In this document: positions 7,840-16,993 of the stretch, piece by piece
Layout of the letters: each line of letters opens with the position of its first letter
Numbering within the stretch: the stretch's first letter is position 1
Made by a program: the position numbers and the translations under genes
NCBI RefSeq assembly: GCF_900107755.1
Contig: NZ_FNQR01000009.1
Coordinates: 124,001 to 188,000, forward strand
From: Thalassobacillus cyri
GTDB lineage: Bacteria; Bacillota; Bacilli; Bacillales; Halobacillaceae
Direction of reading: 5' to 3'
Length of the DNA stretch: 64,000 nt
The notes under the pieces: generated by a model
What the model was told of the DNA's origin: nothing
What the model saw: only the letters and a program-made list of their open reading frames with translations
Database searches by the model: none

Positions 7840-8613
7840 ATGTTCGAAACGATCAACTACCAGGTACATAACAACATTGCGTGGATTACGATGAACCGGC
7901 CTGACAAGCTGAATGCTTTCATTGGTCAAATGAACAAGGAAGTACAGCAAGCCGTTAAGCAGGCGAATGGAGAAGAATCGGTAAGGTGCCTCGTCATCAC
8001 TGGGGAAGGGCGCGCTTTTTGTTCGGGGCAGGATTTATCAGAAGTTAATGAGGACACGAACCTGGGTGATATCATTCGTTCCAATTACGGGCCAATGATT
8101 AAAGAAATAGCGCGTTGTGACAAGCCGATTGTGGCAGCCCTGAACGGAGTAGCTGCAGGAGCCGGGATGAGTCTCGCCCTGGCCTGTGATTTCCGGATAG
8201 CTTCCGAAAAGGCGAGCATGGTGGAGGCGTTCATCCATGTCGGCCTGATTCCGGATGCCGGGAATCTATATTACTTGCCTCGACTTGTCGGGCATGCTAA
8301 AGCACTGGAATTAGCCATTCTCGGTGAAAAAATCACAGCTGCTGAAGCGAAAGAGTTCGGACTGGTGACAAGAGTGGTTCCGGAAGCTTCATTGGAAACA
8401 GAAGTGACACAGTTTGCTGAGAGGTTGGCATCGATGCCGACAAAAGCGATCCAATTGATCAAACGTAACCTAAAAGAGAGTTGGACGATGGAGCTTGATG
8501 AGTATTTGGAAAAAGAAGCCCAGGGACAGCGCATTGCAGGGCTGACTGCTGACTACAAAGAAGGCGTCGAGGCATTCTTGCAAAAACGCAAGCCGGAGTT
8601 TGTCGGTAAATAG
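7840..8613 (+). CDS. paaG: 1,2-epoxyphenylacetyl-CoA isomerase PaaG-like crotonase
   Basis: A 257-residue crotonase. The first catalytic Glu position is a Leu (residue 112, GMSLALACD), while an Asp sits in FIHVGLIPDAG (D139). This Asp-only arrangement is that of PaaG, which isomerises the phenylacetyl-CoA epoxide to oxepin-CoA and shifts double bonds later in the pathway. ATG 7840 with GAGGAGGGA upstream is chosen over the in-frame GTG at 7825, which overlaps the ribosome binding site. Adjacent to paaF. Confidence 0.88.
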   Translation: MFETINYQVHNNIAWITMNRPDKLNAFIGQMNKEVQQAVKQANGEESVRCLVITGEGRAFCSGQDLSEVNEDTNLGDIIRSNYGPMIKEIARCDKPIVAALNGVAAGAGMSLALACDFRIASEKASMVEAFIHVGLIPDAGNLYYLPRLVGHAKALELAILGEKITAAEAKEFGLVTRVVPEASLETEVTQFAERLASMPTKAIQLIKRNLKESWTMELDEYLEKEAQGQRIAGLTADYKEGVEAFLQKRKPEFVGK

Positions 8614-8756
8614 GCGTCCTTTCCTATTAAGAACGTTCGAAGCAGTTAATTTGGCGTTCCTATCGAATAATTAAGCGATTAGAGTAAACAATCTGGGGTT
8701 TAGGCCAGGTAATCAGGCGTTTGTTTTATTTAATTTTAAAAAGGAGTGGAGACATT

Positions 8757-10274
8757 ATGGCACAGGTAAAAGAACAAAAGTTGGAACAGTTGGACATGAA
8801 GCGTGATCGTTACCATATGATCATTAATGGAGAACGGACGGAGAGTTCTACAGGTGAAACGATGACCATTCATAACCCGGCGACAGGCGAAGCGATTGCG
8901 CAGGTGGACAAAGCTTCGATTGAAGACGTCGATCGCGCCGTTGCAGCAGCACGTAATGCTTTTGATAACGGAAAATGGAAGCGCTATCCTATCAACAAGC
9001 GCTCACGTACGATGAATAAAATCGCAGGAATCATGCGTTCCCGTTTCAACGAATTAGTAGAGTTGGAGATTCTTGATTCAGGTAAGACGCTATCAGCCGC
9101 ACAGGGACAGGTCATGCAAGCCATTGAGGATTTCGAGTTTTATGCAGGGGCAATTGTCGGTCACCGCGGTACCGTCAACAATTTGCCTGGCGCGTTCCAT
9201 AACTATACAGAAAAAGAGCCGGTCGGGGTCTGTGCCCAGATTATTCCATGGAACTATCCGATGATGATGGCGGCCTGGAAAATAGCTCCGGCAATTGCTG
9301 CTGGATGTTCTGTAGTAGTAAAGCCCGCGTCACTTACTCCTTTGACTGCCATTGTAATGGGCGAAATTTGTATCGAAGCCGGCGTTCCAGAAGGTGTCGT
9401 CAACATTGTTCCTGGTTCTGGTTCTGAAGCAGGTAACCATTTAGTAGAGCATCCAGATGTCGACAAGGTGGCCTTCACCGGTTCTACACCTATTGGGAAA
9501 GACATCATGGCAAAAGCTTCCGAGACTTTGAAACGAGTCACATTGGAACTTGGCGGAAAATCTCCTAGCATCGTGTTTGATGATACCGATGTCGATGCAG
9601 CTGTTGATGGTTCCTTGTTCGGTATTTTCTATAACACCGGGCAGTCCTGTGAAGCACGCTCCCGTTTATACGTACATGAAGATATCTATGATGAGTTCAT
9701 GGAAAAATTCGTGGCGAAAACGAAGAAGCTGAACCTGGGGAACCCGTTCGAAAAAGACACCCATATCGGTGCGATTATCAGCCAGCAGCAACTGGAAGTC
9801 ATTGATGGTTATGTAAAATCAGCGATTGAAGATGGAGCGACTGTATTGGCTGGCGGGAAGCCTGCGATAGTAGAAGGGTATGAAAATGGCCACTGGTACG
9901 AGCCAACTATTATTACAGATGTCAACCACGATATGAAAGCAGTTCAGGAAGAGATCTTCGGGCCAGTCGTGGTTGTCATGAAGTTCAGCGATGAAAAAGA
10001 AGTGATCAAGCTTGCCAACGACAGTGATTATGGTTTAGGTTCCGCGGTTTGGACAAAGGATCATGGCCGTGCAACTCGCGTAGCTAACCAGATCGAAGCG
10101 GGTATCGTAATGGTCAACTGCCCATTCTCCGCATTCCCGGGCACACCATTCGGAGGCTATAAACAGTCAGGTTTTGGTCGCGAACTTTGTGTGGAAACGC
10201 TTGATTTATATACGGAGACAAAGAGTATCATCTCTTATTACGGCAGCAAGCCAATTAATCCGCTCGGCGTATGA
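8757..10274 (+). CDS. NAD(P)-dependent aldehyde dehydrogenase of the paa cluster
   Basis: A 505-residue aldehyde dehydrogenase with catalytic Glu264 (LELGGKS) and nucleophile Cys298 (GQSCEAR), the PWNYP cofactor motif and EEIFGPV. Two roles are possible. It could oxidise phenylacetaldehyde to phenylacetate. It could instead oxidise the semialdehyde released on ring opening, which in Gram-negatives is done by the dehydrogenase domain of the PaaZ fusion; no PaaZ fusion is present here. ATG 8757 has AAGGAGTGG upstream; the earlier in-frame start at 8721 does not. It is 143 bp from paaG, so it may have its own promoter. Confidence 0.85.
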   Translation: MAQVKEQKLEQLDMKRDRYHMIINGERTESSTGETMTIHNPATGEAIAQVDKASIEDVDRAVAAARNAFDNGKWKRYPINKRSRTMNKIAGIMRSRFNELVELEILDSGKTLSAAQGQVMQAIEDFEFYAGAIVGHRGTVNNLPGAFHNYTEKEPVGVCAQIIPWNYPMMMAAWKIAPAIAAGCSVVVKPASLTPLTAIVMGEICIEAGVPEGVVNIVPGSGSEAGNHLVEHPDVDKVAFTGSTPIGKDIMAKASETLKRVTLELGGKSPSIVFDDTDVDAAVDGSLFGIFYNTGQSCEARSRLYVHEDIYDEFMEKFVAKTKKLNLGNPFEKDTHIGAIISQQQLEVIDGYVKSAIEDGATVLAGGKPAIVEGYENGHWYEPTIITDVNHDMKAVQEEIFGPVVVVMKFSDEKEVIKLANDSDYGLGSAVWTKDHGRATRVANQIEAGIVMVNCPFSAFPGTPFGGYKQSGFGRELCVETLDLYTETKSIISYYGSKPINPLGV

Positions 10275-10287
10275 TAAATCAGCAAAT

Positions 10288-10322
10288 AAAGGCTGTCTCC
10301 TGGAGGCAGCCTTCTCCTTTCG
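10288..10322 (+). terminator. Possible terminator after the aldehyde dehydrogenase
   Basis: AAGGCTG (10289-10295) pairs with CAGCCTT (10307-10313), followed by a short pyrimidine run. The T-tract is weak, so read-through is likely. Confidence 0.5.
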
Positions 10323-10414
10323 GTTGTAAGCATAGCTTTAAGGTGGAATATGGGCGAGTTAAGGCGGAAAAGCTGTCTATCAAATAAGAATAATAGATTA
10401 CTGGGGGTTAGGTC

Positions 10415-11281
10415 GTGATCAATAAAATAGTAGTCGTCGGATCAGGTGTGATGGGGCGAGGGATCGCTTATGTAAGTGCCGTGGGCGGTTATGAGACAGT
10501 GCTTGTAGATATCAAAGAAGAACAGCTTGCCAGTGCAGAGGTTGAACTGGAGAAAGTATTCCATAAAGGAATTGAAAAAGGCAAGATTACACCGGAACAG
10601 CGTGATCAGGCTCATGGACTATTAGGCTATGCTACTGATCTGGCACAAGCTGTCACAGATGCCGATTTGGTGATAGAAGCGGTGCCGGAAAAGCAAGAAA
10701 TCAAGCGTAAGGTTTTTGAAACGGTGGACCAGCATGCCAAAGAGAACTGTTACTTCGCTACCAACACTTCAACGATGAGCCCCACAGAAATCGGCTCCTA
10801 TACGAAACGCCCCGGAAAGCTGATAGCGATGCACTTTTTCAATCCTGTCTATAAGATGCCGCTTGTAGAGATTGTACGCGGACTGGAGACAAGCGATGAA
10901 ACAGCGGAAGTGATCCGTAATGTAGCCGAACAAATGGGGAAAGAAACGGTGGTCGTAAATGAGTTCCCTGGGTTTGTGACGAGCAGAATCAGCACGCTCG
11001 TCGGAAATGAAGCTTTTTATATGCTTCAGGAAGGCGTCGGCACACCGGAAGAAATTGATAAAGCGATCAAGCTGGGACTCAACTATCCGATGGGACCATT
11101 TGAACTGGGCGATATGGTTGGGCTCGATGCCCGGTTGAATAACTTGAAGTACTTGCATGAAAAACTTGGCGATAAATATCGTCCTGCACCCCTGTTAGAG
11201 CAATACGTTAAAGCTGGCCGGTTAGGAAGGAAAACAGGGCGCGGAGTATATGACTACCGTGAAAAGGAAGTGATGAAATGA
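10415..11281 (+). CDS. paaH: 3-hydroxyacyl-CoA dehydrogenase, PaaH-like
   Basis: A 288-residue single-function 3-hydroxyacyl-CoA dehydrogenase. The NAD-binding GSGVMGRGIA loop is at residues 8-17. TNTSTMSPTEI and MHFFNPVYKMPLVEIV carry the family Ser/His active-site region. In the paa pathway this enzyme oxidises 3-hydroxyadipyl-CoA. It starts with GTG at 10415 and its stop overlaps the thiolase start as ATGA, so the pair is translationally coupled. Confidence 0.87.
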   Translation: MINKIVVVGSGVMGRGIAYVSAVGGYETVLVDIKEEQLASAEVELEKVFHKGIEKGKITPEQRDQAHGLLGYATDLAQAVTDADLVIEAVPEKQEIKRKVFETVDQHAKENCYFATNTSTMSPTEIGSYTKRPGKLIAMHFFNPVYKMPLVEIVRGLETSDETAEVIRNVAEQMGKETVVVNEFPGFVTSRISTLVGNEAFYMLQEGVGTPEEIDKAIKLGLNYPMGPFELGDMVGLDARLNNLKYLHEKLGDKYRPAPLLEQYVKAGRLGRKTGRGVYDYREKEVMK

Positions 11282-12483
11282 AAGAGGTTGTCATCGTAGA
11301 TGCTGTTCGTACCCCAATAGGAAGATATCGTGGTGCATTGAAGCACGTCCGTCCGGATGATTTGGGTGCTGTTGTCATTCGCTCTCTGCTCGAACGGAAT
11401 GCTGACGTGCCGGCCGAGGAACTGGAAGAAGTCGTGCTTGGCAATGCCAATCAGGCAGGAGAGGATAACCGGAATGTTGCCCGGATGTCGGCGCTGCTTG
11501 CAGGACTACCGGTAGAAGTTGCTGGCGTGACGGTCAATCGTTTGTGCGGGTCGGGACTTGATGCAGTCAATTACGCAGCACGGGCAATTATGGCAAATGA
11601 AGGGGAGGTTTTCATTGCAGGTGGAACGGAAAGCATGACCAGGGCCCCGTTTGTCATGGCCAAGCCGACAAGTGAATTTCCTCGTGGTAATCAGGAAATG
11701 TTCGATACGACAATCGGCTGGCGGTTTGTTAATGATAAGCTAGCCAGGGAATACGGGACCGACAGTATGCCGGAAACAGCAGAAAATGTAGCTGAGCGTT
11801 ACCAGATTTCCAGGGAAGCACAAGATCGATTTGCTTATAATAGTCAACAGAAAGCGAAACAGGCGATGGAAACAGGTCGTTTTAAAGAGGAGATTGTACC
11901 GGTCGTCTATCAGGATCGGAAAGGAAATGAAACCACTGTGGATACGGATGAACACCCGCGTCCTGAAACTACTTTAGAAAAACTCGGAAAACTAAGGTCA
12001 TTGTTCGAGGGAGGTTCGATTACGGCTGGAAATGCTTCCGGAGTCAATGACGGAGCATCCGCACTGTTGTTGATGTCGAGGGAGAAAGCAGAAACATTAG
12101 GGCTGAAGCCGCTCGCTAAGTATGTTATATCTGCCACCGCGGGACTTGAACCGAAAATGATGGGGCTGGGACCGATTTATGCCACCAGAAAAGCATTGAA
12201 GCGTTCGAATCTATCAATCTCTGATTTTGGCTTAGTAGAATTGAATGAAGCCTTTGCGTCCCAATCACTCGAATGCATCAAACAATTGGAGTTGGATGAG
12301 GACAAAGTAAATGTCAATGGAGGAGCCATCGCCTTCGGCCACCCGTTAGGAGCAAGTGGTGCCAGAATTTTGACTACATTAGTCCATGAAATGAAGAAAC
12401 AGGATGTCCAGTATGGTCTCGCCACGATGTGTGTCGGGGTCGGTCAGGGCATAGCTGCGATTATAGAAAATATACGTACATAA
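11278..12483 (+). CDS. paaJ: 3-oxoadipyl-CoA thiolase, PaaJ-like
   Basis: A 401-residue thiolase with acyl-accepting Cys90 (NRLCGSG), His355 (GHPLGASG) and Cys385 (CVGVGQG). Length and the GTDSMPETAENVA region fit the PaaJ/PcaF type, which cleaves 3-oxoadipyl-CoA to succinyl-CoA and acetyl-CoA and ends the phenylacetate route. It is the last gene of the paa cluster and is coupled to the upstream dehydrogenase. A general acetyl-CoA acyltransferase role cannot be excluded. Confidence 0.87.
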   Translation: MKEVVIVDAVRTPIGRYRGALKHVRPDDLGAVVIRSLLERNADVPAEELEEVVLGNANQAGEDNRNVARMSALLAGLPVEVAGVTVNRLCGSGLDAVNYAARAIMANEGEVFIAGGTESMTRAPFVMAKPTSEFPRGNQEMFDTTIGWRFVNDKLAREYGTDSMPETAENVAERYQISREAQDRFAYNSQQKAKQAMETGRFKEEIVPVVYQDRKGNETTVDTDEHPRPETTLEKLGKLRSLFEGGSITAGNASGVNDGASALLLMSREKAETLGLKPLAKYVISATAGLEPKMMGLGPIYATRKALKRSNLSISDFGLVELNEAFASQSLECIKQLELDEDKVNVNGGAIAFGHPLGASGARILTTLVHEMKKQDVQYGLATMCVGVGQGIAAIIENIRT

Positions 12484-12528
12484 GTAGTGGCTGCCTATCT
12501 TGTTTCTAAGAAATTAGATTGCTGGATG

Positions 12529-12553
12529 AACACAAGCGGAGGCTTGTGTTTTT
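12529..12553 (+). terminator. Terminator of the paa cluster
   Basis: AACACAAGC (12529-12537) pairs with GCTTGTGTT (12542-12550) and leads into a T-run. Confidence 0.85.
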
Positions 12554-12632
12554 CTATGAGAATAACAGAAAATATAACAGTTGTTTTTATGTAGGTTGTT
12601 GATATATAACAGTAAAATCATTACAATAGAAC

Positions 12633-12647
12633 GTGTAAACGCTTTAA
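12633..12647 (+). promoter_or_regulatory. cre-like site upstream of the acyl-CoA ligase remnant
   Basis: GTGTAAACGCTTTAA matches 13 of 15 positions of the CcpA cre consensus WTGNAANCGNWNNCW. It is the weakest of the three cre candidates in the window. Confidence 0.35.
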
Positions 12648-12672
12648 TCACATGTAAGGGAGAGCTGATGCG

Positions 12673-14221
12673 ATGCATGTACCATTAATATTGACTGATT
12701 TCTTAGATCGAGCGGTTGAACTTTACGGAGACAAGCCGGCAATCATCGATGATGAGCGGGTGCTTACATACCGGCAAATGAATGAACGGGTCAATCAACT
12801 TTCCCGGGGGCTGAAGGAGCTTGGGATAGAAAAAGGGGATAAAGTTGCTTATCTGGCACCAAATACTACCGAAATGCTGGAGGGCTTCTATGGTGTCTTT
12901 CAGGTTGGTGCAATCATGACGCCATTAAATACTAGATTAAAGCCAGCCGATTATCAATTCATCCTGGAACATAGTGAAAGCAAAGTATTATTTGTGGATC
13001 AGGATTTATATCCATTAGTAGAAGAAGTGTTGCCAGAGCTGCCGAATTTGGAGCAGGTCATCATCCACGGCAACGCTAAAGATGGCTGTTTTGCTTATGA
13101 AGAATGGCTGGAAACTTTTCCTGATGAATCTTTTGAAAGAGTGGAATTAGAAGAATCCGATATCGCGTCCTTATTATATACGAGTGGAACGACAGGTAAC
13201 CCTAAAGGAGTGCTGCTGAGCCATCGCGCGAATTACCTCCATGCCCTTTCAACGATGCATCATCTTCGAGTTTCTGATCAGGATACGCTTCTTCATGTTT
13301 TACCAATGTTCCATGTCAACGGATGGGGTTCCCCTTTTTACTATACAGCCAATGGGGCGACTCAGGTTAGAAAAAATCAAGAAGCATAACGTTACGATTC
13401 TTCATATGGCTCCGACCGTGCTGAATATGGTCATTGAAGCATTTGAAGCAGAAAATCCTGCTTTGGAGCAGGACGTTCGAGTTGTTATTGCAGGCTCTGC
13501 TCCGCCTCCGGCTTTTGTCAGAAAAGTGGAAGAAGACTTGCACTGGAAGTTTATCCAGGTATACGGCATGACCGAGATATCTCCATTGATTACCACTTCC
13601 GAACTGCGTTCCATGGATCTTGATCGTCCGGCAGAGGAGCGGTACCGCCTGAAGGCTAAAGCTGGATATGAGATGATTGGCAGCAAAGTGAAAGTTGTCG
13701 ATGAACTTGGTGACGAAGTACCCCATGATGGAAAAGCGATTGGGGAAATCGTTACGCGTACCAACGGCATGATGGAAGGCTATTATAAGAACCCGGAAGC
13801 CACAAACGAAACAATCCGGAATGGCTGGCTGCACACCGGCGATATGGCTGTCGTTGATGAAGGCGGGAATATCGAAATCGTCGATCGAAAGAAGGATGTC
13901 ATCATCAGCGGTGGTGAAAATATTTCTTCGATTGAAGTAGAAGGGGCTCTCTACGAACACCCCTCTATCCTCGAAGCGGCTGTCGTGGCCGTGCCTAATG
14001 AAAAGTGGGGTGAGGTCCCTCATGCGGTCGTTGTCCTAAGAGAGGGAGAAACTTTGAGTGAAGGTGAAATCATCGCGTTCTGCAGGGAAAAACTGGCCCA
14101 TTTCAAGGCTCCAAAAAGTGTCACGCTCACAGACGAGCTGCCGAAAACCGCCTCAGGTAAAATACAAAAAGTCGTCATCCGTAAATCTTTCTGGGAAGAT
14201 AAGAATCGGATGGTCAATTAA
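12673..14221 (+). pseudogene. Acyl-CoA synthetase (AMP-binding), broken by an internal deletion/frameshift
   Basis: Residues 1-231 in frame 1 hold the N-terminal adenylation part, including YTSGTTGNPKGV and FHVNGWGSPFYYTANGATQ. That frame then stops at 13387. From about 13371 the next frame continues with KIKKHNVTILHMAPTVLN, YGMTEISP, LHTGDMA, DRKKDVIISGGENI and a C-terminal KTASGKIQK. Intact relatives have about a dozen more residues between ATQ and KIKKHN, so an internal deletion of 3n+2 bases near 13361-13371 is inferred rather than a single-base error. The intact family activates carboxylic acids to CoA thioesters; the position after the paa cluster suggests an aromatic or fatty acid substrate. 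As read, no full-length enzyme can be made. Confidence 0.85.
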
Positions 14222-14238
14222 GACTGGGTATTTGACGG

Positions 14239-14272
14239 CCCCTGATAACATAATATCAGGGGTTGTTTTTTT
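14239..14272 (+). terminator. Terminator after the acyl-CoA synthetase remnant
   Basis: CCCCTGATA (14239-14247) pairs with TATCAGGGG (14254-14262), followed by a T-rich tail. Confidence 0.88.
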
Positions 14273-14312
14273 ATTGGAAGAAGGGGAAATGAACGGGTAA
14301 GGAGGAATGTAG

Positions 14313-15191
14313 ATGATCGGAAATGTAGAATTGGTATTGGATGCGAAAGCGTTTTTAGGAGAAGGACCAAGCTGGGATCGTGTACAACAGATGCTTTACT
14401 GGGTTGATATCGAAGGAAAAAAAGTCCATATTTACAATCCTGAAGACGGAGAAAATAGAGAAATTCATGTTGATCAGCGGGTAGGCGCGGTGGTCCCGAG
14501 GAATTCCGGTGGGGCTATCGCCGCTATGGAAAAGGGGTTTTATTCATTGGATCTAGAAACAGGGGAAAATCGGCAGATCACTGACCCGGAAGCTGGTGTT
14601 TCGGAAAACCGCTTCAATGATGGCAAGTGTGATCCAGAGGGGCGCTTCTGGGCAGGCACGATGAGTTATAGCGGCACCCCCGAAAACGGCGCGTTGTACT
14701 GCCTTGATACAGAGATGAAAGTTGAAAAAAAGGTCGATCACGTCAGTACCTCCAACGGGTTGGCCTGGTCACCGGATCACCGGTTTATGTACTTCATCGA
14801 TACACCGACAAAGCAGGTGGTACGTTATGAATATGATCAACGAACCGGATCTATCCAGAACCCCGCCATTGTCGTGGAAATCCCTGAAGGTGAAGGAAAG
14901 CCGGACGGGATGACGATAGATACAGATGGTAACTTGTGGATCGCTCACTGGGGCGGCTCGAAAGTTTCTGTCTGGAACCCTGACAAAGGTGAGCAATTAC
15001 GCACTATCCCTGTCCCCGCCTTGAATGTAACCTCCTGCGTTTTTGGCGGAGAAAAAATGAACGAGTTATACATTACAACTGCCAGTGTCGGGATGGAGGA
15101 AGCAGACTTATTGAGGTTTCCATCAGCAGGTGGTCTGTTCAAAGTTGAAACAGAGGTAACCGGAACCCCAACTTACCATTTCAAAGGTTAA
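14313..15191 (+). CDS. SMP-30/gluconolactonase/LRE-like protein
   Basis: A 292-residue six-bladed beta-propeller of the SMP-30/regucalcin family, which are metal-dependent lactonases. Visible family features are the metal-ligand Glu in FLGEGPSW near residue 18, NRFNDGKCDPEGRFWAGTM, TSNGLAWSPD and GKPDGMTIDTDGNLW, which supply the Asn/Asp ligands. AAGGAGG precedes the ATG. It is separated by a terminator from the upstream pseudogene and followed by another hairpin, so it is probably a single-gene unit. The lactone substrate is unknown. Confidence 0.85.
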   Translation: MIGNVELVLDAKAFLGEGPSWDRVQQMLYWVDIEGKKVHIYNPEDGENREIHVDQRVGAVVPRNSGGAIAAMEKGFYSLDLETGENRQITDPEAGVSENRFNDGKCDPEGRFWAGTMSYSGTPENGALYCLDTEMKVEKKVDHVSTSNGLAWSPDHRFMYFIDTPTKQVVRYEYDQRTGSIQNPAIVVEIPEGEGKPDGMTIDTDGNLWIAHWGGSKVSVWNPDKGEQLRTIPVPALNVTSCVFGGEKMNELYITTASVGMEEADLLRFPSAGGLFKVETEVTGTPTYHFKG

Positions 15192-15245
15192 AATTTTTAT
15201 GAACTGTTCTAGTTTCCGGAAATAAACACTAAATATTAAGCCGAT

Positions 15246-15280
15246 AAGAGGACCTAATCGCACATGATTGGGTCCTCTTA
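15246..15280 (+). terminator. Hairpin after the SMP-30 gene
   Basis: TAAGAGGACC...GGTCCTCTTA stem with only a short T-run after it. A probable terminator or mRNA-stabilising hairpin. Confidence 0.6.
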
Positions 15281-15535
15281 GTATGATATCAACGTTTTTA
15301 GGATTTCGGCTGGGAAGAGTCTAAGGACCCCAAGCAATGAATGACCACCTAGGAAAAGGGAAGCAGCCTCAGGGAAAATAAGAGTGACTCATAAATATAT
15401 GATAGAAGTTTCTTTACATTTGAGTATGTTACGAATTCAAGTGTATTTTCAATAATCTTTTCTTTAGCTATATAATCTTAATCTTGAATTCATCTGAATT
15501 TTTTTGTCGAATGTATGCTAAGATAAAATATATGA

Positions 15536-15553
15536 CTATTCAGAATTGAATAA
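15536..15553. promoter_or_regulatory. Palindrome CTATTCA-N4-TGAATAA, candidate activator site 1
   Basis: CTATTCA-GAAT-TGAATAA lies upstream of the sigma-54 activator gene. Its architecture is shared with 15597-15614 and 16815-16832. Further upstream a 9-bp inverted repeat, GAATTCAAG (about 15432) and CTTGAATTC (about 15483), is also present. The rest of 15281-15535 is AT-rich with no gene. Confidence 0.65.
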
Positions 15554-15596
15554 TTTTTTCGTTTAACATATGGGCTTATTGAAACAATAAAGAAAG

Positions 15597-15614
15597 TTAT
15601 TCAAATATGAATAA
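15597..15614. promoter_or_regulatory. Palindrome TTATTCA-N4-TGAATAA, candidate activator site 2
   Basis: TTATTCA-AATA-TGAATAA is a perfect 7-bp inverted repeat with 4-bp spacer, 61 bp downstream of site 1. It lies immediately before the ribosome binding site of the sigma-54 activator. Binding here would fit autoregulation. Confidence 0.7.
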
Positions 15615-15627
15615 TGAGGTGGGTTCG

Positions 15628-16989
15628 ATGACAGAGTGGGATGAATACAAAACGCTTTTGCATTCTCTTCAAGAAGATATTCTAGTTACGACAACAGATG
15701 GAACGATCGTCAAAGTTAGTGAAGCGACGGGCAAGATTTATGATGTCAATGTCGATGAGTTGATGGGGAGGTCTGTCTTTGACTTGGAAAGAGAAGGTCT
15801 TTTCACACCGCTGGCAACGCCGATGGTGGTCGAATCTAAGGGAAGAGTGACGTTTGTCCAAACAGTTGCTGATGGTAAGAAGCTTCTGGTTACGGGATTG
15901 CCTGTGTTTGATGATGATGAGAAACTCGTTCGAGTGGTCAGTTATTCCCATGATGTAACGGAACTTATGGAAATTAAAGCAGGTATGGAAGAAATGACGG
16001 TGGAAATGGAACGTGTACGGGGTGAGCTGCATCGTTTGAAACAGCAGAGTGAAGAAAAACTCATTGGAAAAAGTGATGGATTGCGCAATGTGCTTGCTAC
16101 AGCTGAACAAGTGGCTGGCGTGGATGCGAATGTCCTGCTTCTCGGAGAGTCTGGTGTGGGGAAAACGCATCTGGCGAAAATGATTCATGACAAAAGTGAA
16201 CGAGCTGATGGCCCTTTTATTGAGGTCAATTGTGGGGCGATACCGGATGCCTTGTTCGAAGCAGAGCTTTTCGAATATAAAGGGGGTTCTTTTACAGGCG
16301 CGAACAAAGGTGGGAAAAAAGGGTTTGTGGAAATGGCTAGCGGCGGCACGTTGTTCCTTGATGAAGTCGGTGAACTCTCATTACAGAATCAGGTGAAGGT
16401 ATTGAAGCTGATCCAGGAAAAGTCCTTCTACCCAGTAGGTGGTCGCAAAGAGACCCATTCTGACTTCCGGTTGATCAGTGCTACCAATAGACAGCTTGAA
16501 AAATCCGTTGAGAACAAGCAGTTCCGGGAAGACCTCTACTTTCGTTTAAATGTAGTGCCCATCACGATTCCCCCTTTGAGAGAACGAAAAGAAGACATCA
16601 CTCCTCTGATCCAATCCTTTATGGATCACTTCACAAGTCGTTATAACAGAAAGAGAGTATTGAGCAGAGAAGTTCTTCATGACTTAAACGAGCTGGAGTG
16701 GAGGGGAAATGTAAGAGAGCTGACCAACCTTTTAGAACGACTGGTTGTCACTTCACCCACCCCCATTATTCATCCAGCTGATCTGCCTGAAGGCTACCGA
16801 AGGAATATCGATACTTATTCAGAAATGAATAATCTTGAAGAATCTCTGAACGAAACACTAGAAAGAGTGGAAAAAGAAAGGCTCGTGCAGGCAAGAAGAA
16901 AATTTAAAACGACAACAAAAATAGCTAATGCTTTAGGGATCAGTCAACCTAGTGTAGTCAGAAAACTCAAAAAACACAGAATAAAATAA
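15628..16989 (+). CDS. Sigma-54-dependent transcriptional activator (PAS-AAA+-HTH)
   Basis: A 453-residue enhancer-binding protein. Residues about 5-115 are a PAS-like sensor domain (GRSVFDLE, VVSYSHDVTEL), then a short coiled linker, then the AAA+ domain: Walker A GESGVGKT 173-180, sigma-54-contact loop GSFTGA 220-225 (a variant of GAFTGA), Walker B TLFLDEV 241-247. The C-terminal helix-turn-helix is KIANALGISQPSVVRKLKKH. ATG 15628 with GAGGTG upstream is preferred to ATG 15607, which has no ribosome binding site. A -24/-12 promoter follows immediately, so its target is the next two genes. The effector is probably an amino acid or amine metabolised by the aminotransferase (inference). Confidence 0.93.
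   Translation: MTEWDEYKTLLHSLQEDILVTTTDGTIVKVSEATGKIYDVNVDELMGRSVFDLEREGLFTPLATPMVVESKGRVTFVQTVADGKKLLVTGLPVFDDDEKLVRVVSYSHDVTELMEIKAGMEEMTVEMERVRGELHRLKQQSEEKLIGKSDGLRNVLATAEQVAGVDANVLLLGESGVGKTHLAKMIHDKSERADGPFIEVNCGAIPDALFEAELFEYKGGSFTGANKGGKKGFVEMASGGTLFLDEVGELSLQNQVKVLKLIQEKSFYPVGGRKETHSDFRLISATNRQLEKSVENKQFREDLYFRLNVVPITIPPLRERKEDITPLIQSFMDHFTSRYNRKRVLSREVLHDLNELEWRGNVRELTNLLERLVVTSPTPIIHPADLPEGYRRNIDTYSEMNNLEESLNETLERVEKERLVQARRKFKTTTKIANALGISQPSVVRKLKKHRIK
16815..16832. promoter_or_regulatory. Palindrome TTATTCA-N4-TGAATAA inside the activator gene, probable enhancer (UAS)
   Basis: TTATTCA-GAAA-TGAATAA is the third copy of the palindrome that flanks the activator start. It lies about 170 bp upstream of the -24 element at 16996, the usual distance for a sigma-54 upstream activating sequence. 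It is inside the activator's own coding sequence. Confidence 0.75.
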
Positions 16990-16993
16990 AAAT

